From the NCBI GenBank assembly GCA_004194705.1, contig SADC01000326.1, forward strand, positions 45,843 through 109,842: a stretch of DNA of 64,000 nt. Direction: 5' to 3'. The position numbers and the translations under genes were made by a program. This document shows positions 54,785-64,000 of the stretch, one piece after another. Source of the DNA: Ditylenchus dipsaci (taxonomy: Eukaryota > Nematoda > Chromadorea > Rhabditida > Anguinidae). The notes beneath the pieces were generated by a model that saw only the letters and a list, made by a program, of their open reading frames with translations, ran no database searches and was not told where the DNA came from. Within the stretch, counting starts at the first letter, position 1. Each line of letters begins with the position of its first letter.

Positions 54785-55130
54785 GGCCAGTTAGCAATGG
54801 TCTTTTTGAAATTTTTAGTATTTTTTAAAATAAAAGTACCTTTTCTGTAAAAAATTTTCTGACGCCACTCAGTAGCTGAAATTCATCAGAAAACAGGATT
54901 TCAAAATAATGCTTGGTTACTGAAATATGACCAAAATTGGGTGCTTGTCACTTTCTAATCACGATCATACAACTTTAGGTCATCAGCATTTTTTTGAAAT
55001 TCTGTTTTCTGATTCAGATTCCTGAGAAATTTCAGCCACTGAGTGGCCTCAGAAATTATTTTCTACAAAAAGGGTACTTTTATTCAAAAAAAAGTATCAA
55101 AAAAACCATTGCTAACTGGCCAATCCACGA
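54785..55130. mobile_element. Palindromic MITE (GCCAGTTAGCAATGG ends)
   Basis: GCCAGTTAGCAATGGTCTTT..AAAAGTACCTTTT pairs with AAAAGGGTACTTTT..ACCATTGCTAACTGGC. Inner arms: GCCACTCAGT / ACTGAGTGGC and AAAACAG / CTGTTTT. 55140-56250 contains dispersed fragments (55760-55905 has a hAT-like CAGTGTTTTCAAAAATGAG; 55835-55905 recurs at 58565-58640) and no gene. Confidence 0.75.
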
Positions 55131-56258
55131 TTTAGTCCTTACCTCATATTTTGGGTTTGGGTAGGTAAAATCGCAATTCTCATCTTAACAAACCCAATTC
55201 TTCATACAATTTTTTATTACGATAGGATCGTTGGTTTTTTAATTTTTAAGAAATTATTCTTTTCAGGATATCCACGTGAATATTAGCCTGACCAGTCGGT
55301 ACCCACCCTAGAATTCGGGGTCATGGTGGATATAATCGGGATGTCGGTCCTAGCGAATCCGATTTCTTATAAAATTTTCTGGTATGATAAGACGATTTAT
55401 TTTTGAATTTGACGAATTTTCAAGGTCATGTAGCTGGATATTCACCCGGTCAGATAATACCCAACGCAGGGGTTTCGGTGACTAGAATTTGCGAATCCTT
55501 TCGCAAATTTATCAGTTCTGATATTTCTGCAAAACGATTGCGCACCAAAAATCTCTTTAGATCCATGATTGTTCTGATTGTTATGATGTTGGACTAAAAT
55601 TGTACAAAAGAAGTAAAATTAGTCAAAATAAACTATCTCGCAGCAATAATCGAACCTCAGGCATTAATGATATTCAGAGATAATCACTCCATAAATAACA
55701 CGCACCTCATAGATAAGCTGCGAGTTATACGCGGGAATTTAGGGTACTTCATACCAGTGTTTTCAAAAATGAGAATGAGAATGCCAGAATGAGAGTCAAA
55801 ATTTGACTAGATACTCATTCTCATTCTGTAGAATCTTTTTTTCTCGCATTCTTATTTTTCCACGATAAAAAGACAAATAAATTGTAAATTGAGTTCAAAT
55901 TCGCGGTAGAGTACTTCGGTGCGTGCTTTTTGTGCCGAATTACCCAAATTAGTTTATTTAATCGTTTATTTAGTTAATTTGATCCTTTTCTCTTGTATAT
56001 CTTGTTTATTAAATTAGACAAATTAATGTTTTTTGGGGTGTGATTTTTTGCACCAAGATACAGGTGATGCAAGTAAGGATGTCCTTGGCAAAATAAGCCG
56101 CAATCTATCATAGAATCTATATAAATCTATACCCTACTTTCTATAATTTAAATTAGCATGCCGGTGCGTTTTGAAAAGTTAACGCCGGACCAGCAAAATT
56201 TTTTGAGTCACGCATTTTTCACTCGTTTTGCATCAAATCTGATATCGATCACCTCATA

Positions 56259-56359
56259 CAGTCAAATTTCTCTATAAGCTACACCTCAGGACCGATCCTA
56301 GATTTAGCTTATAGAGAGGTGTAGCTTATACGGAGTGTAGCTTATAAAGAAGTTTGATG
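56259..56359. mobile_element. pogo-like MITE (101 bp)
   Basis: TA|CAGTCAAATTTCTCTATAAG ... TATAAAGAAGTTTGAT|GTA, with CTATAAGCTACACCTC and its complement inside. 56650-57045 holds fragments of the TTAA/AAGGACCATTGCCGTC families. Confidence 0.7.
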
Positions 56360-57345
56360 TACTACTTTTAGAAACTAGGCAGAAAGGCTAGGGGATAATT
56401 GCACCAAACGTAAATTACCGCAAAAACTATTATTGCGCCATAGAAAATAGCGCCACAATTTCACAATCGGTTTTACAATGAATTTCACAATTTTCACAAT
56501 CGCTTGACGTACACTATATGCTCATTTTGCAGACAATGATATGGAGTAATATGAGATAAAATTAAAAAGCTTTACACATATGATAACTCTCGATCTGGAA
56601 AATTTCAATGGCACAATTTTTGTTCAGAATAATTCATTAAACAAGCACTTGAAGGACCATTGCCGTCCCCGACAACGGGTGTCCCCCGCCAATTCAAATT
56701 TTTTTCTGAATCATTGAAATTCTGTACGAATTTTTCAACTTGGTTTCTAACAAAACTATACCTAAAATTAAATTCTAGGCCTTGTTTTGTTAGAAACCGA
56801 GTTAAAAAATCAGTACAGAGTTGAATAATTAGGCGCGAAAATTTGTTTTTTAAATATCGGTATAATATTCACATTTTTTTTCGAGAAGCTAATTTCGAGC
56901 TATATGAAAAATAAAATTTGTGCAAAAAAACTTATTCTTCAAATTAAAATTTTTTACATGGGTCGAAATGATTCACTTAGCAGTTTAAGCTGGTACCCGC
57001 CTTTCAAAATTATTTCCATCGGCGACGAGCATGCCCCTTTAAAAACATCGACGACAACGTATCAAAAAATGTACGGGAAATAAAACACTGCTGGTTCCCA
57101 TCTTTTCTCCGTTTAAGCCCGGATATGATTTTTAATATTGTAAAAGAGTAAAATCAATCGGTAAAAACAGAATTTCGAAAATTTCTTTATGAAAAAAATT
57201 TGCGGCCATTTTCTTGGCAAATTTTTTGACACACCATGTAGATCCTCAAGGTAGAAGGTGCCTGTAAGTTAAAGAAAATAGGTCAGTAAGTCGTTATTAC
57301 TTTAGATTTGTTACTCTGTATATCGTCAGCAGACTTTTTTGAAAC

Positions 57346-57715
57346 ATGGACAAGCCCATTAAGTTAGCTAAGGTGACAAAGTTGCTCGGAAGAACTGGGT
57401 CGCAGGGCAGTGTACTCAAGTACGTGTGGAGTTCTTGGTCAGTTTTTTATATTCCAGTTATTCAAGAAATATATTTAATTCAGGATGATACAAATCGCTC
57501 GATCATCAGGAATGTTAAGGGCCCAGTGCGAGAAGGAGATATTCTCACTCTTCTGGTAGCTTTACTAAAATTTTATTTTTACTTTATTTAACTTTAACTT
57601 TACTAAAAATTTTATTTTTACTTTATAAAATTTCTTTTTTTCCATAAAAAAATTTTCGATTTTTTTTTTCTAATGATTTTTAATTTTAGAGCGTGAGGCC
57701 CGGCGACTGCGCTAA
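57346..57715 (+). CDS. RPS28: Ribosomal protein eS28 (RPS28), three exons
   Basis: eS28 is a ~65-residue protein of the 40S subunit near the mRNA exit channel. Exon 1 57346-57437 reads [21 protein letters not shown], then [10 protein letters not shown] after one C is restored at 57408-57409; donor gtcagt. Exon 2 57484-57555 reads [24 protein letters not shown]; donor gtagct. The last exon ends EAR RLR and TAA 57713-57715. With the usual acceptor (ttttag|AGCG) the frame breaks; using AGAG|CGT (exon from 57692) it stays open but lacks three residues (ESE) the family normally has at the junction. AATAAA lies at about 57791. The intron positions argue against a processed pseudogene. Confidence 0.92.
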
Positions 57716-57994
57716 TTGCCTGTGCGGCCAAAAACAGTAAAAATATCATTGTGGTTCCGAATTGATTGTTATTTTTGCCTGTTGTTCTAAATAAAATCAC
57801 AAATACAAATACAGACGTGATTTGCCTTGAAACAGACATTATTGAATTATATTACAGAATCTGTCTGCTTTTTTTTAGAAAAAAAAACCATGAAAGATCC
57901 TAGAGCATCGATAATAAAAATTAAACACTTTTGATTTTTGGTCAGTCCGGAGTCATTTTAACACCCTTCATCCGGATTCATTCTGAACACCGTC

Positions 57995-58240
57995 TCAATC
58001 TGCGTCTAATTGATAGGGCAAAATATCAAATGAGAAATTGCTCATAATACGTCCTGACATGTGCAATTTCAGACTTGTTTCTTGAGTGCTCTTATTCTGC
58101 CCTAACTTAGGGCGGATTAAGATAGTTTTGGAAATCTCGTGAATTTTACGGTTCACAAGGCAGAAGCCTAGTAGTTTCTGAAGTGCTCTTAATACGTCCG
58201 TTGGCGGGTCAGATTCGGTCGATTTGGAGTCAACTCCCAA
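57995..58240 (-). CDS. Weak candidate exon, unidentified
   Basis: A reverse-strand frame of 82 codons with a protein-like composition (PPTDVLRALQKLLGFCLVNR, KIHEISKTIL), but no clear splice sites and no family match. 57840-58520 is otherwise featureless. Confidence 0.15.
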   Translation of the reverse strand: MGVDSKSTESDPPTDVLRALQKLLGFCLVNRKIHEISKTILIRPKLGQNKSTQETSLKLHMSGRIMSNFSFDILPYQLDAD

Positions 58241-58519
58241 TCTGATTTTTTGGGCATAATCGGAGTAGTCTGCTGAATACTCTCGTTTCGCCCTGACGTC
58301 AGGGCATAAGAGATGATGATTTTTTTTCGGGCAAAAACACCATTTTACCTCCCAAAATAAACAAATTTAAATGGAGCCCTTTTATATGGGATAGCTCAAT
58401 GGTACACTGTCCCATAAGTGGGACACCCAAATACGGCACTTTCATGTTTTCGTATTTTTGGAATTTTCGTATTTGACTTGTGATCAAAATTCATTTGTTT
58501 AAAAAACGAGATGCGTCAT

Positions 58520-58570
58520 AGTGTGCGCATTCTCAACTCCAAGCTCCCTGCTCCCCTTCGGGGCGTAGAA
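58520..58570. mobile_element. Fold-back core fragment
   Basis: GTGTGCGCATTCTCAACTCC, AAGCTCCCTGCTCCCCTTCG, GGGCG, then joined to the repeat shared with 55835-55905. From 58570 to 60240: G-rich tracts (58765-58855), a 17-bp minisatellite (GACAAAATTTGCCC, 59365-59450), CATTTGGGCCCC repeats (59485-59540) and an inverted repeat ACGCTGAAGACGGTTTGATA (59995) / ACTATCAAACCATCTTCAGC (60123). No gene seen. Confidence 0.55.
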
Positions 58571-60243
58571 TCTTTTTTACTCGCATTTTTCATTTTTCCA
58601 CGATAAAAGACAAATAAATTGTGAATTGAGTTCAAATTCAAAGAGGAGAAGAAGTGGATGAATGTCTTGAAGCCTGCAGAAAAACCTTCCGATGTTTTCG
58701 ACCCGATGTCGAGAATTTATTCTCCTACCGTATCCGCTTTAATAAAGACCGGTCTATAATTTTCACGGGGGGTGATTTCTCAAGGGGGGGGGGTGATTTG
58801 CCTAATTTTCACGGTCAAGGGGGGGGGGTAAAGTATTTCCAAAGGGGGGGGGGGTAATTACTTCTACGAACCCCCCTCCCAATTGCGGCCCTGCATACAT
58901 CCATAGCAATGCTGTTTGTACGGATGCTTCGAGATCGATTGCCGCCTACCGCCGAAGGGAAACTAACCATCTGGACCACGACGTATGACAGGAAATGAGG
59001 AGCGATCCGGAGAGCTTTTTTGTTAGACTGTTGAAGGTGCTGCATGTCCTAATAGAAAGTCCGAATGAAAAACAACAGAAAAACAACTAAAACTAAATGT
59101 CACCTGAACCACGTCGACCTCAATTCGGATTGTGATATTGAGAGACAGCATTTTTTCAGCAGACACATTCTTCTTCACAGCATTGTCGAATCACCCGACC
59201 AAAGAAAAAAGCAGAATGATTTTTCCGCCACAAGAAATCCATTAATATATATGTAATTATGATTGGGCAATTTCAAATCTTTTCAGACACAAAATATATA
59301 CACACACAAGAATTAAGGTGAAGTAAAGGTTCAATTAGGTTAACCTCTGCTTGCGGGGGGTACACGACAAAATTTGCCGACAAAAATTTGCCCGACAAAA
59401 TTTTCCCGCGACAAAATTTGCCCGACAAATATTTGCCGACATAATTTCCCGGCATTTTTATTACATTCATTGATGGTCACTACTCATTTGAGCCCCATCT
59501 CATTTGGGCCCCTCATTTGGGCATCACTCATTTGGGCCCCGTAGGTAAATGCTGATTTTTTTCATTTTTGATCAAGCTATTGTCTTTTTTAAAATAAATA
59601 AAGCCTCAGGCTCAGGATAGCATATATACTTGTTACCAAACGTTTTTCAATGAAACGACCGCAGTTATGCTGGATGTCCTATGTACCAACAAACCACGTG
59701 GTCGTTTTTGGTTCCAAGTTTGTTTTCTGCACTAATTAGAGCATCCTAAATCTGGCTTGAGAGTAGTGAAACTACATTTGCTGATATTTTTACAGTTTTG
59801 TAAGTCTTGCGAAACGTTATCTCCCTGCTGTCAATCATCTTTAGAATGATCGAGTCAGTGCAAAAAACAGGGTTTGAAACTAAAAAACCAACTTTAATTT
59901 TTAATCTGAACCAACTAACAAATGGTCGTCCACTTGGAGCAAAAATTTTTTCTTTTTTCGGATTCCAAAAACTATTATCTGGACTAATTCGGACACGCTG
60001 AAGACGGTTTGATAGTAGTAAATAAGAATTTGTATGGTATTTTTTGAGTATTGGACACAATTGATTTTACCGAAACTCGATTTTGCCAAAACTCAAGAAT
60101 ACCCCACAAAACGGCATTTTGCCACTATCAAACCATCTTCAGCATGCCTGAATTAGTACAGAAAACTGTTTTGTAACCCGAAAAGTAAAAAAAGTTATTT
60201 GATGATGAAAGTGGACTACCACTTGGTTTTTTGTTAGTGCGTA

Positions 60244-61042
60244 CAGGGTGTCCCAAAAAAAATCCCTGCACTTCAAGGGCACCGTACGACCATTTTTTTA
60301 TTTCACTTTTTCTTGAACGATATTTCATTTCGTAACCCTGGAGATTTCTCTATCAAATGGTATAAAACATTTCATTACTGAAAAAATAAATTTGGATAAA
60401 TGGACAGGACAAAATTAAAAATCTCGATTTCAAATTTGAATTCAAATCCGGGAATTTTCAGTTTTTGTTGAAATAAAGAATTTGCAACTTATTTTAGAAG
60501 GTTGTTAATATCAAATTTTTTTTTCGCAGAAATATTTTGAACACATATTTTGTAGCTCTCTCTTTCCTCTTTCGATTGCTACATAAAACTTTTTCGAATT
60601 TCATTCAAAAAGTGACCATTTGGCTTTTAACACATTTTGGGTCATATTAGAAGTTGTCAGGCGTTTTAAAACTTGGTTTTTTCATTCTGGGTTTTTTTTA
60701 AAAGACCATATATCAACACTCAGATTCAAATCGTTTTTCTGTAAAGAGAGTTTTATAGCTCTTGACACGCGCTACACGATGGTGTGTTACAGCTTTTGAA
60801 ATTCATTTATTTTTTTGACCATTAAATACGTTACAAAAACTGGAAATTCCCGGATTTGAAATCGAGATTTTTAATTTTGTCCTGTCAATTTATCCAAGTT
60901 TTTTTTTCAGTAATGAAATGTTTATAAACCATTCGATAGAGAAATTGCAGGCTACGAAATGACATATTGTTTATAAACAAAGTGAAATAAAAAAATGGTC
61001 GTACGGTGCCCTTGAAGTGAGGGACTTTTTTGGGACACCCTG
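60244..61042. mobile_element. Mariner-type fold-back element, CAGGGTGTCCCA ends
   Basis: TA|CAGGGTGTCCCAAAAAAAAT ... TTTTTTGGGACACCCTG|TA, 799 bp, arms of ~220 bp (CACTTCAAGGGCACCGTACG, CCTGTCAATTTATCCAAG). The centre (60460-60825) is AT-rich with no frame. A fragment lies at 2985-3232. Confidence 0.85.
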
Positions 61043-61315
61043 TAGTAGCTCTTGCTGATTATATGAAGAGATAGTGTCTTTAAAAAGCTTTAATTTCTGA
61101 TTTAATTTTGTTCCTTTCGAGTAAAAAAGAGTTTTGAGATACGGTGTACAAGGCAGCGTGCGCGAGCGTAGCCCGCCGCAGGCAGGCCCAACGCAAGCTA
61201 GTAAAGTTAATTCCGGGAGGTACGCACCCCTAATTAGGTAGGATGGGTAAAATCGCAATTTCGATTAACAAACCCAACTCCCACACAACTTCAAGCTAGA
61301 AAAATGGTTTATTTT

Positions 61316-62006
61316 TAAGAATTTGACGCTACTGCATTAACCCCCCCCCCCCAATCAATCTTTTTTTTTAAAGTGTTTTTAAAACCCCTATATCGACTCA
61401 AAATCGCCTCAGGAGTTCAAAAAGACATTTATTTTAAGTTCTGGTCAATAAAAAATTGAGTTTTGGGCACTTTTGAATTTCGACTTTTACCTGTTTTATC
61501 ATGTTTTGGTCACTGGAGCTGGGCAAAAAGAGCCTCTAAATGCATTTTTTTCAAGAGTCTTACTCGGATTATGTCTCAGGTGAGTGAGTGCGCGCATCTC
61601 TAACAACCAAGCCCCCTGCGCCCCGAAGGGGCGCAGGGGCTGGTTGCTTGGAGTTGAGATGCGCACACCCACATACCTTAGACGAAAATCGTGGATGCAT
61701 AAAATGTATGCATACCAGAGTTTATTATGCGTAGGCCCCAGTAAACAAAATATGTCAACATCTTCCTTTTGTTCAAAATTGGTCCCTTTTTGGTCTATTT
61801 CCCCTAATACAGCCTTAAATCCCTTCGAAATTGTCAAAATGGGTAATTTTTTGGTGCTCCAGAAACTCGATTTTTTATTGACCAGAACTTAAAATAATGT
61901 CTTTTTTGAGCTTCTGGAGGCGATTTTAGGTCGAATTATAGGGTGTTGGGAACATTTTTAAAAAGTTGATTGGGGGGGGGGGTATATGCAAGTAGCGCCA
62001 AAATTT
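61316..62006. mobile_element. Fold-back family copy, GCGCTACTT-C-run shell
   Basis: Outer arms TTTGACGCTACTGCATTAAC plus C12, TCGCCTCAGGAGTTCAAAAA, TTCTGGTCAATAAAAAA; complement GGAGGCGATTTTAGGTCGAA, a G run and AAGTAGCGCCAAAA. Core 61500-61780 with the hairpin CCCTGCGCCCCGAAGGGGCG. The same shell forms the right half of the 10.75-11.36 kb copy. Confidence 0.8.
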
Positions 62007-62289
62007 TAATTTTTTAGACCATCCGACGCCCAACAATTCTTGTCAAGATAAGTTTTTGCCTATTTTGAATTTTTGCCAGAATAAGTTTTTTGCCAGAATC
62101 TCTTTTTTGCCAGAATAATTTGTGCCAGAATGAAGGTGGACGATTTTACATACAATAGCGATTTAATTCCTTTTAAACAAAAATATTTGGAATTTCCGTT
62201 CGAGACTGGAATATTTGGGTAACGTCTTATGCCCAAATTTTGGCCGTGCCCATAACTCATCAATTAGAAAACTCAACAATAAACTACTG

Positions 62290-62415
62290 TATTTCCTCTA
62301 GTAGTAGACCACCCTATAAAAGTAGCCCCCCCCCTCGGAGGGGGTTGAAAAGTAGTAGCCACCTGAAAATCGGCCTATTTGGCTGATTTTGTCACTACAG
62401 TAGATACGGTAACTA
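62290..62415. mobile_element. Probable pogo-like MITE
   Basis: TGTATTTCCTCTAGTAGTAG … AGTAGATACGGTA; a C8/G-run pair (CCCCCCCCTCGGAGGGGG) sits inside. 62420-62740 has nothing supported; 62747-62935 is the AAGGGCCATTGCCGTC / TTGTTAGAAACCAAG palindrome family. Confidence 0.4.
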
Positions 62416-62943
62416 GTTCTTTTATTTTGCAAAAAAATAAAAGAAAATATGCCTCCGAAAAGTGTTACGAAAGTCATCAGTCTGCAATGAACTAAAGAAG
62501 TCAAGCAGCATCTTGATGACAATGGGTTAGCTAAAATGAGATGAGAGTAGTTCCTCTTGAAAAAAGTCATTTATGAGACCTGTTTTGTTCCCATCTGTCA
62601 TTGTTTTGACTTCAATAAAGTTATTCTATTCAAGCCCTATCTAATAGTGATTGATTAAAGCTTTATAAGTTTTTTGTTCAGGATTGCAGGTTATGAAAAT
62701 CTTGTCTCTTTTTATCTATTTTTTAGCACAAATATATTTTCGCCTTAAAGGGCCATTGCCGTCTCCGACAACGGTTGTCCCCCGCCATTCAAATTTTTTT
62801 CTTTATCATTAGATTTATGTACAATTTTCAAACTTGGTTTCTAACAAAACTATACCTAAGTTAAATTCTAGGCCTTGTTTTGTTAGAAACCAAGCTGAAA
62901 AATCCGTACAGATTAAATGATTAGGCAAAAAATTGAATTGCGG

Positions 62944-64000
62944 CAGGGCTGTTCACTCTTCCGGAAGATTCTTCCAGAGGGGAAAAATTTCTTCCTCTTC
63001 CTCTTCCGACCGGAGAAGGATGAGGAAGATGAAGAGACGAAAATTTTAGGTGGAAGAGGAAGATGGAAGAGACAAAAAATTTTGGGTGGAAGAGGAAGAG
63101 CAAATTTTTCTGCATTATGCAAAGTTTTTCTGTTTTTCTGCTTCTGCGTCCGGTTGTGAAATTCTGAATCCCAAAATTCCGCAATTAATGGCGAAGACAT
63201 AGAAGAGATTTCACATTTCTTCACCGAATATCATTCGTCTACTTCTTTCACAAAATCATCTAGTCTACCTTCTTCAGCAATATGGAAAATCCGCAGCAAT
63301 CAGGAATTTCACAACAACACGTTTCCCGAAAGCAGCCTCGAAAGGATGGACCATGTAGGCTTTCATCTTACCTACTTTTCTAATTTCACATCACCACCTT
63401 TTCAGGGGACTCAGTGGTTTCATTTGATGGGCGAGTGCTCATATAAGGACCCGAATACGCAGACGGTGTGTGGATATAGTCAAACTCCATCGAACATGCC
63501 CGTCATTTCGCAAGGAAGCATTCAGAGTGGAAGGAAATGGAGAAAGTTAATAAAGGCTCAACAGGCGCTGCTTCCATTCCCGTTTCAGTAGCGAACAACT
63601 CGTTGCTCAAAGCTTCTCACCCTGCCCCAGCAACGTCTCTTTCAGTTTGCTTTGTGGAGAAGGATTACTTCAAGGTAGACTTATTATTCTCTTATCCGAA
63701 AATTATTGCCCGTTTTCTCAGCAACTACTTGGATGATCCCGGATTTGTCATGCCTCCGACGCCAAACTTAACGTGATGATGGAATCTGAGCTTCAGAAGG
63801 TGCAGAAGAATCCTCTACAGCTGATTAAGGACTCCCAGGGTTGGCAATGTCGGCAGATATCGGTTCTACACGAAACACGAGCATTCCTTCTTGCTCATCT
63901 TGGCCATCTCTATGACGTAGAAGTCTTGTCCTCTTTCGCTGGCGTTCGACATTTCCCTCTTCACGCCCGTCAAACGGGAGTTTAGATTGCGGAGGTGCGC
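62944..64000 (+). mobile_element. Left end of a hAT transposon running off the window
   Basis: The start CAGGGCTGTTCACTCTTCCG is a hAT terminus. It is followed by a purine/pyrimidine array (GGAAGAGGAAGATG units, 62965-63100) like the subterminal arrays of other hATs here, then a coding region. The right end and target duplication lie beyond 64000. Confidence 0.65.
63281..64000 (+). pseudogene. hAT transposase, N-terminal part with BED finger
   Basis: ATG 63283 reads MENPQQSGISQQHVSRKQPR, KDGP before a donor gtaggc (63356) and an acceptor ttttcag (63405). Next: WFHLMGECSYKDPNTQTVCG, one frame slip, then SNSIEHARHFARKHSEWKEM, EKVNKGSTGAA; W--F, CxxC-like and H---H spacing give the BED finger. 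ASHPAPATSLSVCFVEKDYF ends at a donor (AAG|gtagac). More transposase-like sequence follows (63780 onward, ESELQKVQKNPLQLIKDSQG) to the edge. The frame slip may be decay or a one-base assembly error. Confidence 0.55.

Noticed and set aside
1..64000. LTR retrotransposon or LINE
   Set aside because: I looked for reverse-transcriptase, integrase and RNase H motifs and for direct long terminal repeats and saw none; all recognisable transposases are DNA-type.

Overview
This is an AT-rich, transposon-saturated piece of an animal (invertebrate) genome. The evidence is eukaryotic: spliced protein genes with short introns, including TRMT1, ribosomal protein eS28, a CCT zeta chaperonin fragment, a probable RFT1 exon and a probable Ly6-type surface protein. 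I cannot name the species from sequence alone.

Host genes. 1-268 (+): two exons of CCT6 (TRiC zeta), cut by the window edge. 23.06-26.11 kb (+): a likely Ly6/uPAR-type cysteine-rich membrane protein whose 2.3 kb intron is full of transposons. 26.29-26.47 kb (-): a candidate C-terminal exon convergent with it. 30.07-30.69 kb (-): a multi-pass membrane exon that reads like the RFT1 family. 36.1-36.7 kb (-): an unidentified membrane-protein exon. 47.93-50.74 kb (-): a nearly complete 19-exon TRMT1 (tRNA m2,2G26 dimethyltransferase). 57.35-57.72 kb (+): RPS28. The conserved genes share one odd property: their reading frames break only at single-base contractions, mostly of homopolymers, while splice sites and protein motifs stay intact. 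That points to uncorrected assembly indels rather than decay.

Mobile DNA fills nearly everything else. There are: a MULE (38,988-41,433) with zinc-finger and DDE exons and terminal repeats built from tandem units; a 2.1 kb hAT (43,657-45,750) with perfect 8-bp target duplications, BED finger and C-terminal dimerisation exon; smaller hAT derivatives (9.6, 11.4, 11.6-12.7, 21.0, 26.8-27.4 kb) and the start of a hAT gene at the right edge; pogo/Tigger-like elements with CAGTC-type ends inserted at TA, and a pogo transposase fossil at 10.5 kb; a Tc1/mariner element at 52.5-53.8 kb keeping its transposase C-terminus; a piggyBac-like end pair at 4.15-4.82 kb; TTAA-flanked palindromes; and about a dozen copies of one fold-back family sharing a GC-rich core hairpin.

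Many elements are nested. In four places the history can be read directly because a second copy of the interrupted sequence in this window preserves the empty target site, or because stacked target duplications fix the order. The most unusual thing here is the fold-back family: the same ~400-bp core, centred on a CGCAGGGGGC-type hairpin, sits inside several different outer terminal-repeat shells, as if a cassette had moved between element families.
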